Below are positions 7,328 to 15,758 of a stretch of 64,000 nt of DNA, piece after piece. The DNA comes from Bacillus sp. REN3 (GTDB lineage Bacteria > Bacillota > Bacilli > Bacillales > Cytobacillaceae). The notes under the pieces are model-generated. The model was given only the letters and a program-made list of their open reading frames with translations. It was not told the origin of the DNA and made no database searches. Made by a program: the position numbers and the translations under genes. Positions within the stretch are counted from its first letter, which is position 1; each line of letters starts with the position of its first letter. The DNA lies in the NCBI RefSeq assembly GCF_017912555.1, contig NZ_JAERSD010000013.1:1-64000 (forward strand), given 5' to 3'.

Positions 7328-8620
7328 ATGAAAAAAGGTCTGGCAATTTTCTTGGCATCATTCTTGCTTTTCGGACTGCTATCCGGTTGTTCAGGGAATC
7401 GAGAGGAAAAAGCGGAAAAAACGAAGGACGGAAAAGTAATCGTTGATTTTTGGACGTTCTGGGGTTCTGAAACTCGAAGACCAATCATTGAGAAAATTAT
7501 CGACGATTACAATAAATCACAGGATAAAGTTGTTGTGAAACATACCTTCCTTCCATGGGGAGACATTTGGACAAAGAATCTCGCCTCCATCGCCGCAGGA
7601 ACTCCGCCTGATGTTATCATCAATGACATCAACACGGTGTCGCAAAGAGCCGAGAATAAGCAGGTAGAGGATTTAAGCAAGTATGTTGACGATACATATA
7701 AGGATCAATTTTATCCACATTTATGGGATACAGTCGAATATGAAGGGAGACCATATGCTGTTCCTTTCAATACTGATACACGCCTGTTATTTTACAACAA
7801 GAAAGCCTTCAAGCAGGCTGGCCTCGATCCGGAAAATCCGCCGGCTACATGGGATGAGCTTGAGGAATATGCAAAGAAGCTTGATAGGAAAACCGCTGAC
7901 AGATACGAACGGATTGGCTTCTATCCACTTTGGGGGAGCATCGGGGCATCAAACTGGATGATGAACGCAGACAACGGCAAGGGATTCATCGAGGAAGGAA
8001 AGCTTGCGATCAATACCCCGAAAAAGGCGGAAGCTCTTGATTGGATCCTGAGCTGGAAAGAACGGTTGGGAGACAATACGGTACAGGCATTCCAGGCAGA
8101 ATTCGGAAGTGAACAATCCAATCCGTTCATTGCCGGTAAAGTGGCAATGTGGATTGATGTAGGGACATTCTATACTCAGTTAAGGGATTATGGACAGGAC
8201 ATCGAATTCGGTGTCGCCCCGATTCCTGCCTATCAGGAGGGAGCAGGCAACTGGGCTGAAGGCGGCGGTTTCGTGGCCGAAATACCGAAAGGGGCCAAGA
8301 ATCCTAAAGAAGCGATGCACTTTATCAAGTATTTGACCGGCAGTGACGCGCAAAGATACTGGGCAATGAAAAACTATGACAATGTTGCGAATATGGAGGC
8401 TGCCCAAGCAACTGTAGATCAACTGGAAGGCAAGGACAAAACTGTTTATGAAGCATCTGTAAAAAACCTTGAACAAACCAAAATGTTCCCTATCCCTGTC
8501 GAGTATCCTGACTATCACAGCCGGATCAATCCGCTGATAGACAATGCCCTCCTTGGTAAAATCTCTCCCGAAAGAGCATTGGAGCAAGCGGAAAAGGATG
8601 TAGCAAAGATGAAAAAATAA
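7328..8620 (+). CDS. Sugar ABC transporter substrate-binding lipoprotein
   Basis: The 430-residue product is a family-1 extracellular solute-binding protein (MalE/UgpB type) that captures a sugar outside the cell and delivers it to two membrane permeases. A lipoprotein signal ends in LLSGC at about Cys21. VDFWTFWGSE, AAGTPPDVII, AVPFNTDTRLLFYNKKAFKQAG and FIAGKVAMW are typical of the family. The ATG follows ACAGGAGGGGC. The reading frame is intact, unlike the two permease genes downstream. No ATP-binding subunit is encoded nearby; bacilli commonly use a shared MsmX-type ATPase. The sugar cannot be read from sequence; a glucoside such as trehalose or maltose is suggested only by context. Confidence 0.88.
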   Translation: MKKGLAIFLASFLLFGLLSGCSGNREEKAEKTKDGKVIVDFWTFWGSETRRPIIEKIIDDYNKSQDKVVVKHTFLPWGDIWTKNLASIAAGTPPDVIINDINTVSQRAENKQVEDLSKYVDDTYKDQFYPHLWDTVEYEGRPYAVPFNTDTRLLFYNKKAFKQAGLDPENPPATWDELEEYAKKLDRKTADRYERIGFYPLWGSIGASNWMMNADNGKGFIEEGKLAINTPKKAEALDWILSWKERLGDNTVQAFQAEFGSEQSNPFIAGKVAMWIDVGTFYTQLRDYGQDIEFGVAPIPAYQEGAGNWAEGGGFVAEIPKGAKNPKEAMHFIKYLTGSDAQRYWAMKNYDNVANMEAAQATVDQLEGKDKTVYEASVKNLEQTKMFPIPVEYPDYHSRINPLIDNALLGKISPERALEQAEKDVAKMKK

Positions 8621-8629
8621 GTTGAAAGG

Positions 8630-8654
8630 GAGAAGGGCCGAGCCCTTCTCTTTT
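8630..8654 (+). terminator. Hairpin after the binding-protein gene
   Basis: GAGAAGGGC-CGA-GCCCTTCTC is a perfect 9-bp stem followed by TTTT, 9 bases past the stop. It is probably a partial terminator, since the permease genes of the same transporter lie downstream. Confidence 0.65.
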
Positions 8655-9089
8655 GCATAAAGGTATTTTAAGAGATTTGCGAACAATTGATATGATTGGG
8701 CGGAAGGTTTACGATCATTCCAAATGCTGCTGTGTTTCCTTCGTGCAAAGGTCCAATCGGGCATGAACCATCAATTTCCAGCGGGACAGAAGTACCTTGA
8801 ATAAGCTGCTCGCCTGGGCGAGGGTATGGCATGAGGAAAACTGGAGGATGGAAAAATCATCCGGGGTATGAATTGTTTCTATATTAAAAGATCCGTCTAT
8901 TAAAACTTTCAGGAAATTTCAAGGCATCCCGGGCATGCATCCACCCTTTAAGTGGATGCATGCCCGAAATAAACTTATAAGCGAAAAACTTTCATGGTTT
9001 CGGGTTTCCGTGTGGCTCACGGATTATGGACGACTGGATCGGCAAGTCATCTGAAAGCTTGGCCAGCCTTCAAAAGAAAGGGGATTGAA
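8655..9089 (+). other. Long intergenic stretch inside the ABC operon
   Basis: About 435 bases separate the binding-protein gene from the first permease. Apart from the perfect inverted repeat at 8930-8966 I see no gene. Such operons usually have gaps below 150 bases, so this gap is another sign that the permease part of the operon is degenerating or was rearranged. Confidence 0.45.
8930..8966. repeat. Perfect 15-bp inverted repeat between binding-protein and permease genes
   Basis: CGGGCATGCATCCAC (8930-8944) is exactly complementary to GTGGATGCATGCCCG (8952-8966), with a 7-base loop. No T run follows, so it is unlikely to be a simple terminator. It may be an RNA-stabilising or processing stem, as found between malE and malF-type genes, or part of a small mobile palindrome. 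Confidence 0.7.
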
Positions 9090-10074
9090 ATGAAACCTTC
9101 AGATTCAAACATTGCCCGTACGCAACCGAAAACCCTGCCAGATTCGAAGGCTGGTGTTCCTGTAACTAAGCGGAAATTCAGCAGGAGGACGAAAGACAAT
9201 ATCGCTGGTTATTTGTTCATTTCACCGTGGATGATAGGATTTGTCGGGCTCACTTTAGGACCATTGCTGTTCTCGCTTATCGCCAGTTTCACAGATTACA
9301 ATATTACCTCGAAGATGAATTTTATCGGGTTTGATAACTATAAGCGAATGTTCACGATTGATGGCCTTTTTCGCACTTCTCCATACAATACGCTTTATTA
9401 TGTGGTTTTTTCAGTACCGCTGATGACAGTTGGAGCCATCGTGCTGGCTGTCCTTTTGAATCAGAAGGTTAGAGGGATGAAGGTGTTCAGGACAATTTAC
9501 TACCTTCCTGCTGTGTTATCCGGTGTGGCAGTTTATCTGCTCTGGATGCAGATGTTGAGCCCGTCGACAGGCCTTCAACACAATGCTGGGCTGGTTTGGA
9601 ATCGAAGGACCGGCATGGCTTTTTGATCCTGTATGGACAAAGCCTGTGCTGTTGATGATGAAAATATGGAGTGTCGGGGGCGGTATGCTTTTGTATCTGG
9701 CAAGTTTGCAGGGCGTCTCGCGGCAAATGTATGAGGCTGCAGAGCTGGATGGGACTACTTCCTGACAAAAATTCTTCCATATCACCTTGCCGATGATCTC
9801 GCCAATCATTTTCTTTGATATTATCACCAGTACAATTGGTTCGTTCCAGGTTTTCCAGGAAGTGTATTTGATGAAGGAAAATGGAAGCGGGGGGGCGGGA
9901 AACTCACTGTTGTTCTATAACCTTCATATGTGGAACAATGCTTTTGAAATTTTCAATATGGGATATGCATCAGCAATGGCCTGGCTGTTGTTATTTATCG
10001 TGATGATATTGACGGTGATTAACTTGAAGCTTGGAAAACGCTGGGTTCATTATGAAGGGGGAGATGGAAAATGA
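9090..10074 (+). pseudogene. Broken sugar ABC permease (MalF type)
   Basis: The gene starts at ATG 9090 behind AAAGGGG and encodes a MalF/UgpA-type permease in pieces. The first frame runs to about 9571, where a single missing base after the codons for TGL shifts the frame. The expected continuation, NTMLGWFGIEGPAWLF, is read in the next frame. In that second frame, TGA at 9763-9765 stands where Trp is expected in the EAA loop (AAELDGTTS-stop-QKFFHITLPMISP). The rest continues in frame to 10074. So one frameshift plus one nonsense codon interrupt an otherwise well-preserved permease. Either this is recent decay or the assembly has errors here; the stop codon favours decay. Confidence 0.85.
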
Positions 10075-10939
10075 GGGAATCAGCCGCGCCAAAATTCTAC
10101 GAAACTAGGATATTCAAAGATAAAGCGAGACTAACCTTTGTGACATTGGTGCTTGCCGCAAGCAGCACCCTCATCCTTCTCCCGCTCTGGTGGATGTTTC
10201 TACCTCGCTTAAGTCACCTGCAGAAATCGCCCAATATCCGCCGACCCTTATACCAAAGGAGTTCAATTTTTCAAACTATCTTGAAGCATGGCAGACGGCA
10301 CCTTTTACAAGATGGGCAATGAATACAATTTTCATTGCAACGATTGCCACCTTTGGCAGTGTCTTCGTGAATTCTCTTGTAGCATATGCGTTTGCGAAAA
10401 TCAGGTTTAAGTGCAGGCCCCCCTTTTTTGTCATCGCGCTTTCGACCATGCTGATTCCCGGTTTCGTGACGATGGTTCCGCAATATATCCTGTTCTCTAA
10501 GCTCGGCTGGGTGAACACATACTTGCCATTAATAGTTCCAGCCTTCCTTGGCGGTGCCTTCTTCATCTTCTTGCTGCGCCAATTCATGTTGGCCATCCCG
10601 GATGAACTGATAGAGGCGGCTATCCTTGATGGAGCCGGCCATTTGCAAATTTGGTGGCATATCATGGTACCGTTGACAAAGCCCGGTTTGATCACTGTAG
10701 CCATTTTTTCCTTCAATGGCGCTTGGAATGACTTGCTCGGTCCATTGCTGTATCTCAACGATGAAAGCATGTATACCTTGCAAATCGGACTCCAGACTTT
10801 CAAAAGGGCAGTCCAGACACAATGGCACTATCTAATGGCAATGTCTGTCACAGTGTTGTTGCCAGTTGTGTTATTGTTCTTCTTTTTCCAGAAATATTTT
10901 ATCGAGGGTGCGAACATTGCATCAGGTTCAAAAGGATGA
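10071..10939 (+). pseudogene. Frameshifted sugar ABC permease (MalG type)
   Basis: The ATG at 10071 overlaps the end of the preceding permease by four bases. The frame encodes an N-terminal segment up to LILLPLWWM, then shifts near 10195, where one G appears to be missing (expected WWMVSTSLKSPAEIA). The remaining 245 or so residues are intact in another frame. They include the EAA signature EAAILDGAGHLQIWWHIMVP and five membrane helices. A frame from 10190 could give a protein lacking only the first membrane helix and about 40 residues. MalG-type permeases need that helix, so I call it a pseudogene. It is the third lesion within about 620 bases. Confidence 0.8.
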
Positions 10940-10943
10940 AAGA

Positions 10944-10991
10944 AAGGATGCTTTGCAGTTGGAAAGGATTCCATCGCTGCGAAGCATCCTT
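10944..10991. terminator. Hairpin between convergent genes
   Basis: AAGGATGCTT and AAGCATCCTT form a perfect 10-bp stem around a 28-base loop between the plus-strand permease pseudogene and the minus-strand secreted peptide gene. There is no strong T run on either side, so it is at best a weak shared terminator. Confidence 0.4.
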
Positions 10992-11001
10992 AGTTATTTG
11001 T

Positions 11002-11196
11002 TCAGCCGTAAATAGGGCATGTCGTCCGCCAATAGCCTTCGGTGCATTGCCAGTAGCCATTTTTATAAACCATTTTTGTGCACTGCCAGCACAAGTAGCC
11101 TTCAGGATTTTCCGAGTTGTTCTTTGCAGGAGAAGCAACAACAGAACCGGAAAACATAAGCATCATGACAAGGAACATTGAAAGCAGCTTCTTCAT
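11002..11196 (-). CDS. Small secreted Trp/Cys-rich protein
   Basis: The 64-residue product has a clear signal peptide (KK, then LLSMFLVMMLMFSG, cleavage after about VVA-S). The mature part of about 42 residues contains four cysteines in the pattern C-W-Q-C ... W-Q-C ... T-T-C and many Trp and Tyr. The block WQCT occurs twice, spaced like an internal repeat. Its ribosome site is AAGGGGG. The four Cys could form two disulfides or bind a metal outside the cell. I do not recognise the family. A secreted antimicrobial or cell-wall-associated peptide is possible but unproven. Confidence 0.7.
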   Translation of the reverse strand: MKKLLSMFLVMMLMFSGSVVASPAKNNSENPEGYLCWQCTKMVYKNGYWQCTEGYWRTTCPIYG

Positions 11197-11531
11197 TTTT
11201 CTTCCCCCTTTTGTAAAAAAATTACTTTTCCCTATAACATACGGAAGGGAATGACAGTTTAGAATAGGAAGAAGGATTCATTCCTTCTTCTGCCACCATA
11301 TCTTCCGATTTTATTTCCCAATAAAGACACCGCGCTTTCTTGAAGGCTTTGATCGCAGAACAAAACTTCGGCTGATTTGCCCAAAGCTTTCTTGGTACCT
11401 TGGCTGGCGCTGCAGTATGTGTGACAGGCTGAGAAAAGGGGAGTAGATTCATTTGTGGATTGCCTTCAGCTGGTAACCTCATAATCGCCGCAGGGGGAAG
11501 ACGAAAAGAAGTCGATTGGCAGATACCAGCC
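11197..11531. other. Intergenic stretch without a supported gene
   Basis: A minus-strand frame from 11584 to 11222 spans this stretch, but it begins at a TTG inside the terminator region of the DUF1232 gene and resembles no known protein. I see no other signal. Confidence 0.4.
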
Positions 11532-11559
11532 AAAAGAAAAACCGCCAAGATTCTGGCGG
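11532..11559 (-). terminator. Terminator of the DUF1232 gene
   Basis: On the minus strand CCGCCA-GAATCT-TGGCGG is followed by TTTTTCTTTT, 18 bases past the stop codon. Confidence 0.85.
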
Positions 11560-11576
11560 CAGGTGGCATTGCTCGC

Positions 11577-12008
11577 TTATTCAACAGTAGTTTCTTCCAG
11601 AATGTTTGTTTCTGGATTATTATTATCCCTCCAGGTCCTGAATTTTTCCAGATCGGAGGAAATCTGTTTCAATACGAAGCCTATGACCGCAGCATCGTCC
11701 ACGATACCAACACCTGCTAAAAAGTCCGGGATCAGGTCGATTGGCGAGACAAAATAAATAATGGAAGCCAGGATCGCTAAAATTGATCCTATCGGGATTT
11801 TTTTATACTCGCCATGACGCCATGCAGTAACCAGTTGGAACAGAAGTTGAAGGTTTTCCCAAATGTCCGCGAGTCCCTTCTTTTCCTTCTCTGCCTTTTT
11901 ACTTGCATCTTTGATCAGCACGTCCGTTTTTTCGGGACGTTTCATGTATTCTCTAGCCTTTGACTTATACTTTTTAATGCTTTGCTCGATTTTTTCAGTG
12001 CCTATCAT
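11577..12008 (-). CDS. YkvA/DUF1232 membrane protein
   Basis: The 143-residue product carries the DUF1232 signature IIYFVSPIDLIPDFLAGVGIVDDAAVI (about residues 85-111) in a hydrophobic hairpin region, preceded by a basic N-terminal half of about 75 residues. The family (B. subtilis YkvA) is widespread and membrane-associated, but its biochemical role is unknown. I chose the ATG at 12008, which has AGGAAGG eight bases upstream; the GTG at 12017 lies too close to that site. It is monocistronic with a good terminator. Confidence 0.82.
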   Translation of the reverse strand: MIGTEKIEQSIKKYKSKAREYMKRPEKTDVLIKDASKKAEKEKKGLADIWENLQLLFQLVTAWRHGEYKKIPIGSILAILASIIYFVSPIDLIPDFLAGVGIVDDAAVIGFVLKQISSDLEKFRTWRDNNNPETNILEETTVE

Positions 12009-12175
12009 TTTTAACACCTTCCTGTCTACCGGAATACAATTACTGTTATTTTTACCCGATAGAACCGGATTTCAAAACAAAATGATGTCCGGAACAGCGA
12101 TTTTCCAGGAAAAAGAGTGAATCGCTGTTTCAATTATACGATTAAGGGAATTTCTAAAATGGTAAATAAAATTAG

Positions 12176-12204
12176 TTGACTAACCTTGTATATACAAGTA
12201 GAAT
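12176..12204 (+). promoter_or_regulatory. SigA-type promoter of treP-treA
   Basis: TTGACT (12176-12181) and TAGAAT (12199-12204) are separated by 17 bases. The spacer contains the TreR operator, so bound repressor would block RNA polymerase directly. Confidence 0.75.
12185..12198. promoter_or_regulatory. TreR operator 1
   Basis: CTTGTATATACAAG is a perfect 14-bp palindrome that contains the TTGTATATACAA core of B. subtilis tre operators. It fills the promoter spacer. Confidence 0.85.
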
Positions 12205-12217
12205 GAAAGCGTGAACA
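12204..12217 (+). promoter_or_regulatory. Candidate cre site (CcpA) 1
   Basis: TGAAAGCGTGAACA differs from the cre consensus TGWAANCGNTNWCA at one position (T to G). It lies directly between the -10 hexamer and the second operator. Confidence 0.5.
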
Positions 12218-12218
12218 A

Positions 12219-12232
12219 CATGTATATTCAAG
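12219..12232. promoter_or_regulatory. TreR operator 2
   Basis: CATGTATATTCAAG matches operator 1 at 12 of 14 positions and is centred 34 bp from it, about three helical turns, which would suit cooperative or looped repressor binding. Confidence 0.6.
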
Positions 12233-12266
12233 ATTTTGGTTTTTAAAGAGTTATATAGGCTAAGAA

Positions 12267-12280
12267 TGAAAACGTTACCA
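12267..12280 (+). promoter_or_regulatory. Candidate cre site (CcpA) 2
   Basis: TGAAAACGTTACCA differs from the cre consensus at one position and ends just before the treP ribosome site, where a bound CcpA would act as a roadblock. Confidence 0.5.
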
Positions 12281-12294
12281 GGAGGAGATTTAGC

Positions 12295-13710
12295 ATGGAC
12301 CGGAAAGCGGTAGAAGAAATTGTCGAAGCGGTTGGCGGCAAGGAAAATATAGCTGCTGCTACACACTGTGTGACACGGCTGCGTTTTGCCCTGAAGGATG
12401 AAGGAAAGGTGGACAATGAAAAACTCGAACGCAATGATCTTGTAAAAGGTTCCTTTTCCGCAAATGGCCAGTATCAGGTCGTCATTGGCCAGGGGCTAGT
12501 AGACAAGGTTTATAATGAAATGGTTGCAATCACCGGGATTGGAACCGCGACGAAACAAGAAATCAAGGATGCGGCGGAACAAAACCTGAATCCGCTGCAA
12601 AGAGCAATCAAGACTTTGGCTGATATTTTCATCCCGATCCTGCCAGCAATCGTAACGGCAGGTTTGCTGATGGGGATCAACAACATCCTTACGGGAAAGG
12701 ATATTTTCTTTGAAGGCAAGGCGCTTATCGATGTGTATACGAGCTGGGCAGACTTCGCAAGCATCATTAACCTGATTGCCAACACCGCCTTCGTGTTCCT
12801 TCCTGCTCTGATTGGCTGGAGTGCTGTTAATAAATTCGGCGGCAATCCGCTGTTAGGTATCGTTCTGGGACTGATGCTTGTGCACCCTGATTTGCTGAAT
12901 GCATGGGGGTACGGAGAAGCACAGCAAAAAGGAGAAATTCCGACTTGGAACCTATTTGGCCTCTCAATTGAAAAAGTAGGCTACCAGGGCCAGGTGCTGC
13001 CTGTATTGTTTGCCTCTTATGTGCTTGCGAAAATGGAAATATTCCTGAAAAAGCGGATACCCGATGCTTTCCAACTGCTTACAGTTGCTCCGATTGCTTT
13101 ACTGGTAACCGGATTCCTTTCCTTCATTGTCATCGGTCCAATCACTTTTGCTATCGGAAACTTGATCACTGACGGCGTTGTCGGCATTTTTGATGCTGTA
13201 CCAGTGCTTGGCGGCCTGATTTATGGAGCCCTTTATGCTCCGCTTGTCATTACAGGGATGCACCACACATTCCTTGCAGTCGACTTACAGCTGATCGGGA
13301 CCATTGGCGGTACATTCCTCTGGCCGATGGTCGCGCTATCGAATATCGCCCAGGGATCCGCCGCATTCGCAATGATGTTTGCGGAAAAGGACAATGAAAA
13401 GCTGAAGGGGCTATCATTGACATCAGCTGTTTCCGCTTGGCTTGGGATTACGGAGCCAGCGATGTTCGGGGTCAACCTTCGTTATAAATACCCTTTCATG
13501 GCGGCCATCATCGGATCTGCGATCGCTGGTATCGTCATTACGCTACGCGGTGTCCAGGCTCCGTCGATAGGAGTCGGCGGTTTACCGGCGTTCCTGTCCA
13601 TTTTCACCGAGTACTGGGGAGTATTCTTCCTTGGCATGGGGATTGTCCTTGTCGTTCCGTTCGTTTTGACATTCATCATGGCAAAAACGAAAAGAAGGAA
13701 GGAAGCATAA
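12295..13710 (+). CDS. treP: Trehalose-specific PTS enzyme IIBC
   Basis: The 471-residue product imports trehalose and phosphorylates it to trehalose 6-phosphate. The EIIB domain (about 1-80) carries the phosphorylated Cys25 in ATHCVTRLRF. The EIIC membrane domain fills about 105-465, with typical blocks such as FIPILPAIVTAGLLMGINN, VITGMHHTFLAVDLQLI and ITEPAMFGVNLRY. The length equals B. subtilis TreP (470). No EIIA domain is fused, so EIIA comes from a glucose-type protein elsewhere. The ATG follows AGGAGGAG. It forms an operon with treA 30 bases downstream and is controlled by the TreR/cre sites upstream. A treR gene is not present behind treA, unlike in B. subtilis. Confidence 0.93.
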   Translation: MDRKAVEEIVEAVGGKENIAAATHCVTRLRFALKDEGKVDNEKLERNDLVKGSFSANGQYQVVIGQGLVDKVYNEMVAITGIGTATKQEIKDAAEQNLNPLQRAIKTLADIFIPILPAIVTAGLLMGINNILTGKDIFFEGKALIDVYTSWADFASIINLIANTAFVFLPALIGWSAVNKFGGNPLLGIVLGLMLVHPDLLNAWGYGEAQQKGEIPTWNLFGLSIEKVGYQGQVLPVLFASYVLAKMEIFLKKRIPDAFQLLTVAPIALLVTGFLSFIVIGPITFAIGNLITDGVVGIFDAVPVLGGLIYGALYAPLVITGMHHTFLAVDLQLIGTIGGTFLWPMVALSNIAQGSAAFAMMFAEKDNEKLKGLSLTSAVSAWLGITEPAMFGVNLRYKYPFMAAIIGSAIAGIVITLRGVQAPSIGVGGLPAFLSIFTEYWGVFFLGMGIVLVVPFVLTFIMAKTKRRKEA

Positions 13711-13740
13711 AACAACAAGAGACGGAGGTGCATCATTGCT

Positions 13741-15426
13741 ATGGCAGAACCATGGTGGAAAAAAGCCGTAGTTTATCAAATCTATCCAAAAAGCTTTTAT
13801 GACACGACGGGGAACGGTACAGGCGACCTTCGAGGCATTATTGCCAAGCTTGATTACCTGAAAGAGCTTGGCGTGGATGTTATCTGGCTGACACCAATCT
13901 ACGACTCGCCTCAGCGGGATAATGGCTATGATATAAGAAACTATTATGAAATCTATCAGGAATATGGCACAATGGCAGACTTTGAGGACCTACTGGAAGA
14001 GGCCCACCGGCGAGGCATAAAAATCATCATGGACATCGTTGTGAACCATTCATCAACCGAACACGAGTGGTTCCAGGAAGCCAGGAAGTCAAAGGATAGT
14101 CCTTTCAGGAACTATTATATCTGGAAGGACGCGAAGGATGATGGGAGCGCGCCAACCAACTGGGAATCCAAGTTTGGAGGGAATGCATGGGAATATGATA
14201 AGCAGACAGGGCAGTATTACCTGCACCTGTTTGATGTCACCCAGGCTGATTTGAACTGGGAAAATGAACAGCTCCGCAATGAAGTGTATGAAATGATGCA
14301 TTTTTGGTTTAAGAAAGGCGTTGACGGTTTCAGGCTGGATGTCATCAACCTGATTTCCAAAGACCAGGATTTCCCGGACGATGACGGTTCGGTTCCTCCA
14401 GGGGATGGTAGGAAGTTTTACACGGATGGACCGAGAATCCATGAGTTCCTGCAGGAAATGAACCAGGAAGTGTTTTCAAAATATGACATCATGACAGTAG
14501 GGGAAATGTCTTCAACGACGATCGAGAATTGCATCAAGTATTCCAACCCAAAGCGGAATGAATTGAGTATGACCTTCAACTTCCATCATTTGAAAGTCGA
14601 TTATTTAAATGGAGATAAATGGACCCTGGCTGACTTTGACTTTCTTGCCCTGAAGCAGATTTTATCCCAGTGGCAGACGGAAATGAACAGGGGCGGTGGC
14701 TGGAATGCATTGTTCTGGTGCAATCACGACCAGCCAAGAGTCGTTTCCCGCTATGGGGATGATCGCGAATACCACCGTGAGTCCGCAAAGATGCTCGCAA
14801 CGGCCATCCATATGATGCAGGGAACGCCTTATATATATCAGGGTGAAGAAATCGGCATGACCAATCCTTATTTTAAGGAAATTGAGGATTATCGTGATGT
14901 CGAGTCCCTTAATATGTTTAAAACCAAGCTAGCTGAAGGGATGCCTGAGGACGAAATCCTTAAAATCCTGCAGAGCAAGTCACGCGATAATTCCCGTACG
15001 CCCGTGCAATGGAATAGCGAGAAGCATGCAGGATTCACAAAGGGGGCACCATGGATCGGTGTAGCGGATAACTACCGTGAGGTGAACGTGGAGAATTCGC
15101 TCGAAGATAAGAACTCTGTTTTCTACCATTATAAAAAGCTGATCCAGCTCAGGAAAAGATACAATATCATCACGGACGGCGATTACGAACTCATCCTTGC
15201 TGACCATCCTGACATCTTTGCCTATATCCGGAACAGTAAGAATGAAAAGCTGCTTGTCGTCAATAACTTCTATGGTAAAAACACCGTATTCAAACTTCCG
15301 AATGAGTACAGGCTGAAGGACCACAAGGCAGAGATCCTGTTATCAAACTATGAGGATACGGGCAATGATATTTCCGTTGTGAAGCTTCGCCCTTACGAGT
15401 CGATCGTTTACCACTTAACAAAATAA
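13741..15426 (+). CDS. treA: Trehalose-6-phosphate hydrolase (GH13)
   Basis: The 561-residue enzyme hydrolyses cytoplasmic trehalose 6-phosphate to glucose and glucose 6-phosphate. The GH13 barrel motifs are MDIVVNHSS (97-105), GFRLDVIN with nucleophile Asp200, VGEMS with acid/base Glu255 and NHDQPR with Asp330. The length matches phosphotrehalases and oligo-1,6-glucosidases; position directly after treP decides for the former. The ATG lies ten bases behind GGAGGTG. An alternative substrate such as isomaltose is possible but less likely in this operon. Transcription ends at the hairpin at 15438. Confidence 0.92.
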   Translation: MAEPWWKKAVVYQIYPKSFYDTTGNGTGDLRGIIAKLDYLKELGVDVIWLTPIYDSPQRDNGYDIRNYYEIYQEYGTMADFEDLLEEAHRRGIKIIMDIVVNHSSTEHEWFQEARKSKDSPFRNYYIWKDAKDDGSAPTNWESKFGGNAWEYDKQTGQYYLHLFDVTQADLNWENEQLRNEVYEMMHFWFKKGVDGFRLDVINLISKDQDFPDDDGSVPPGDGRKFYTDGPRIHEFLQEMNQEVFSKYDIMTVGEMSSTTIENCIKYSNPKRNELSMTFNFHHLKVDYLNGDKWTLADFDFLALKQILSQWQTEMNRGGGWNALFWCNHDQPRVVSRYGDDREYHRESAKMLATAIHMMQGTPYIYQGEEIGMTNPYFKEIEDYRDVESLNMFKTKLAEGMPEDEILKILQSKSRDNSRTPVQWNSEKHAGFTKGAPWIGVADNYREVNVENSLEDKNSVFYHYKKLIQLRKRYNIITDGDYELILADHPDIFAYIRNSKNEKLLVVNNFYGKNTVFKLPNEYRLKDHKAEILLSNYEDTGNDISVVKLRPYESIVYHLTK

Positions 15427-15437
15427 TCATGATTAAA

Positions 15438-15465
15438 CGAAGGACTGTCTGTGTCCTTCGTTTTT
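15438..15465 (+). terminator. Terminator of the tre operon
   Basis: ACGAAGGAC-TGTCTG-TGTCCTTCGT with a perfect 9-bp stem and five T lies just after the treA stop. Confidence 0.9.
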
Positions 15466-15758
15466 CATATTATTTAGTGTTTTGAGCGTGGATTTTACTC
15501 CAGTTCGTGTTGGGATAATCTTAGTTGGGGCGGTTATAATCCCAGTAAGTATATTGTAAAAGTGATTGAGAGAGTTTCATAAGTTCATAAGGAAATCGCA
15601 GTGTTCATGGTAAGAATCATCGTGCTTCAATTGGAATCACGCTGTGCCCCGATCAACACTTTCACAAGCACATACAGAGTATGCTGTTCGATGTTTGATG
15701 CCTGTCATCTGGTGGAAAAAATCAATGGGCGAAACTAAATAGAAAAGAGGTCTCAGCA

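Noticed and set aside
9763-9765. TGA as a recoded Trp or selenocysteine codon in the permease
   Set aside because: Many other genes here use TGA as a normal stop, no SECIS-like stem is evident, and a frameshift lies in the same gene, so decay or error is simpler.
11222-11584. Minus-strand frame of 120 codons downstream of the DUF1232 gene
   Set aside because: It begins at a TTG overlapping the stop region of that gene and reads straight through its terminator; the protein resembles nothing and has biased composition.
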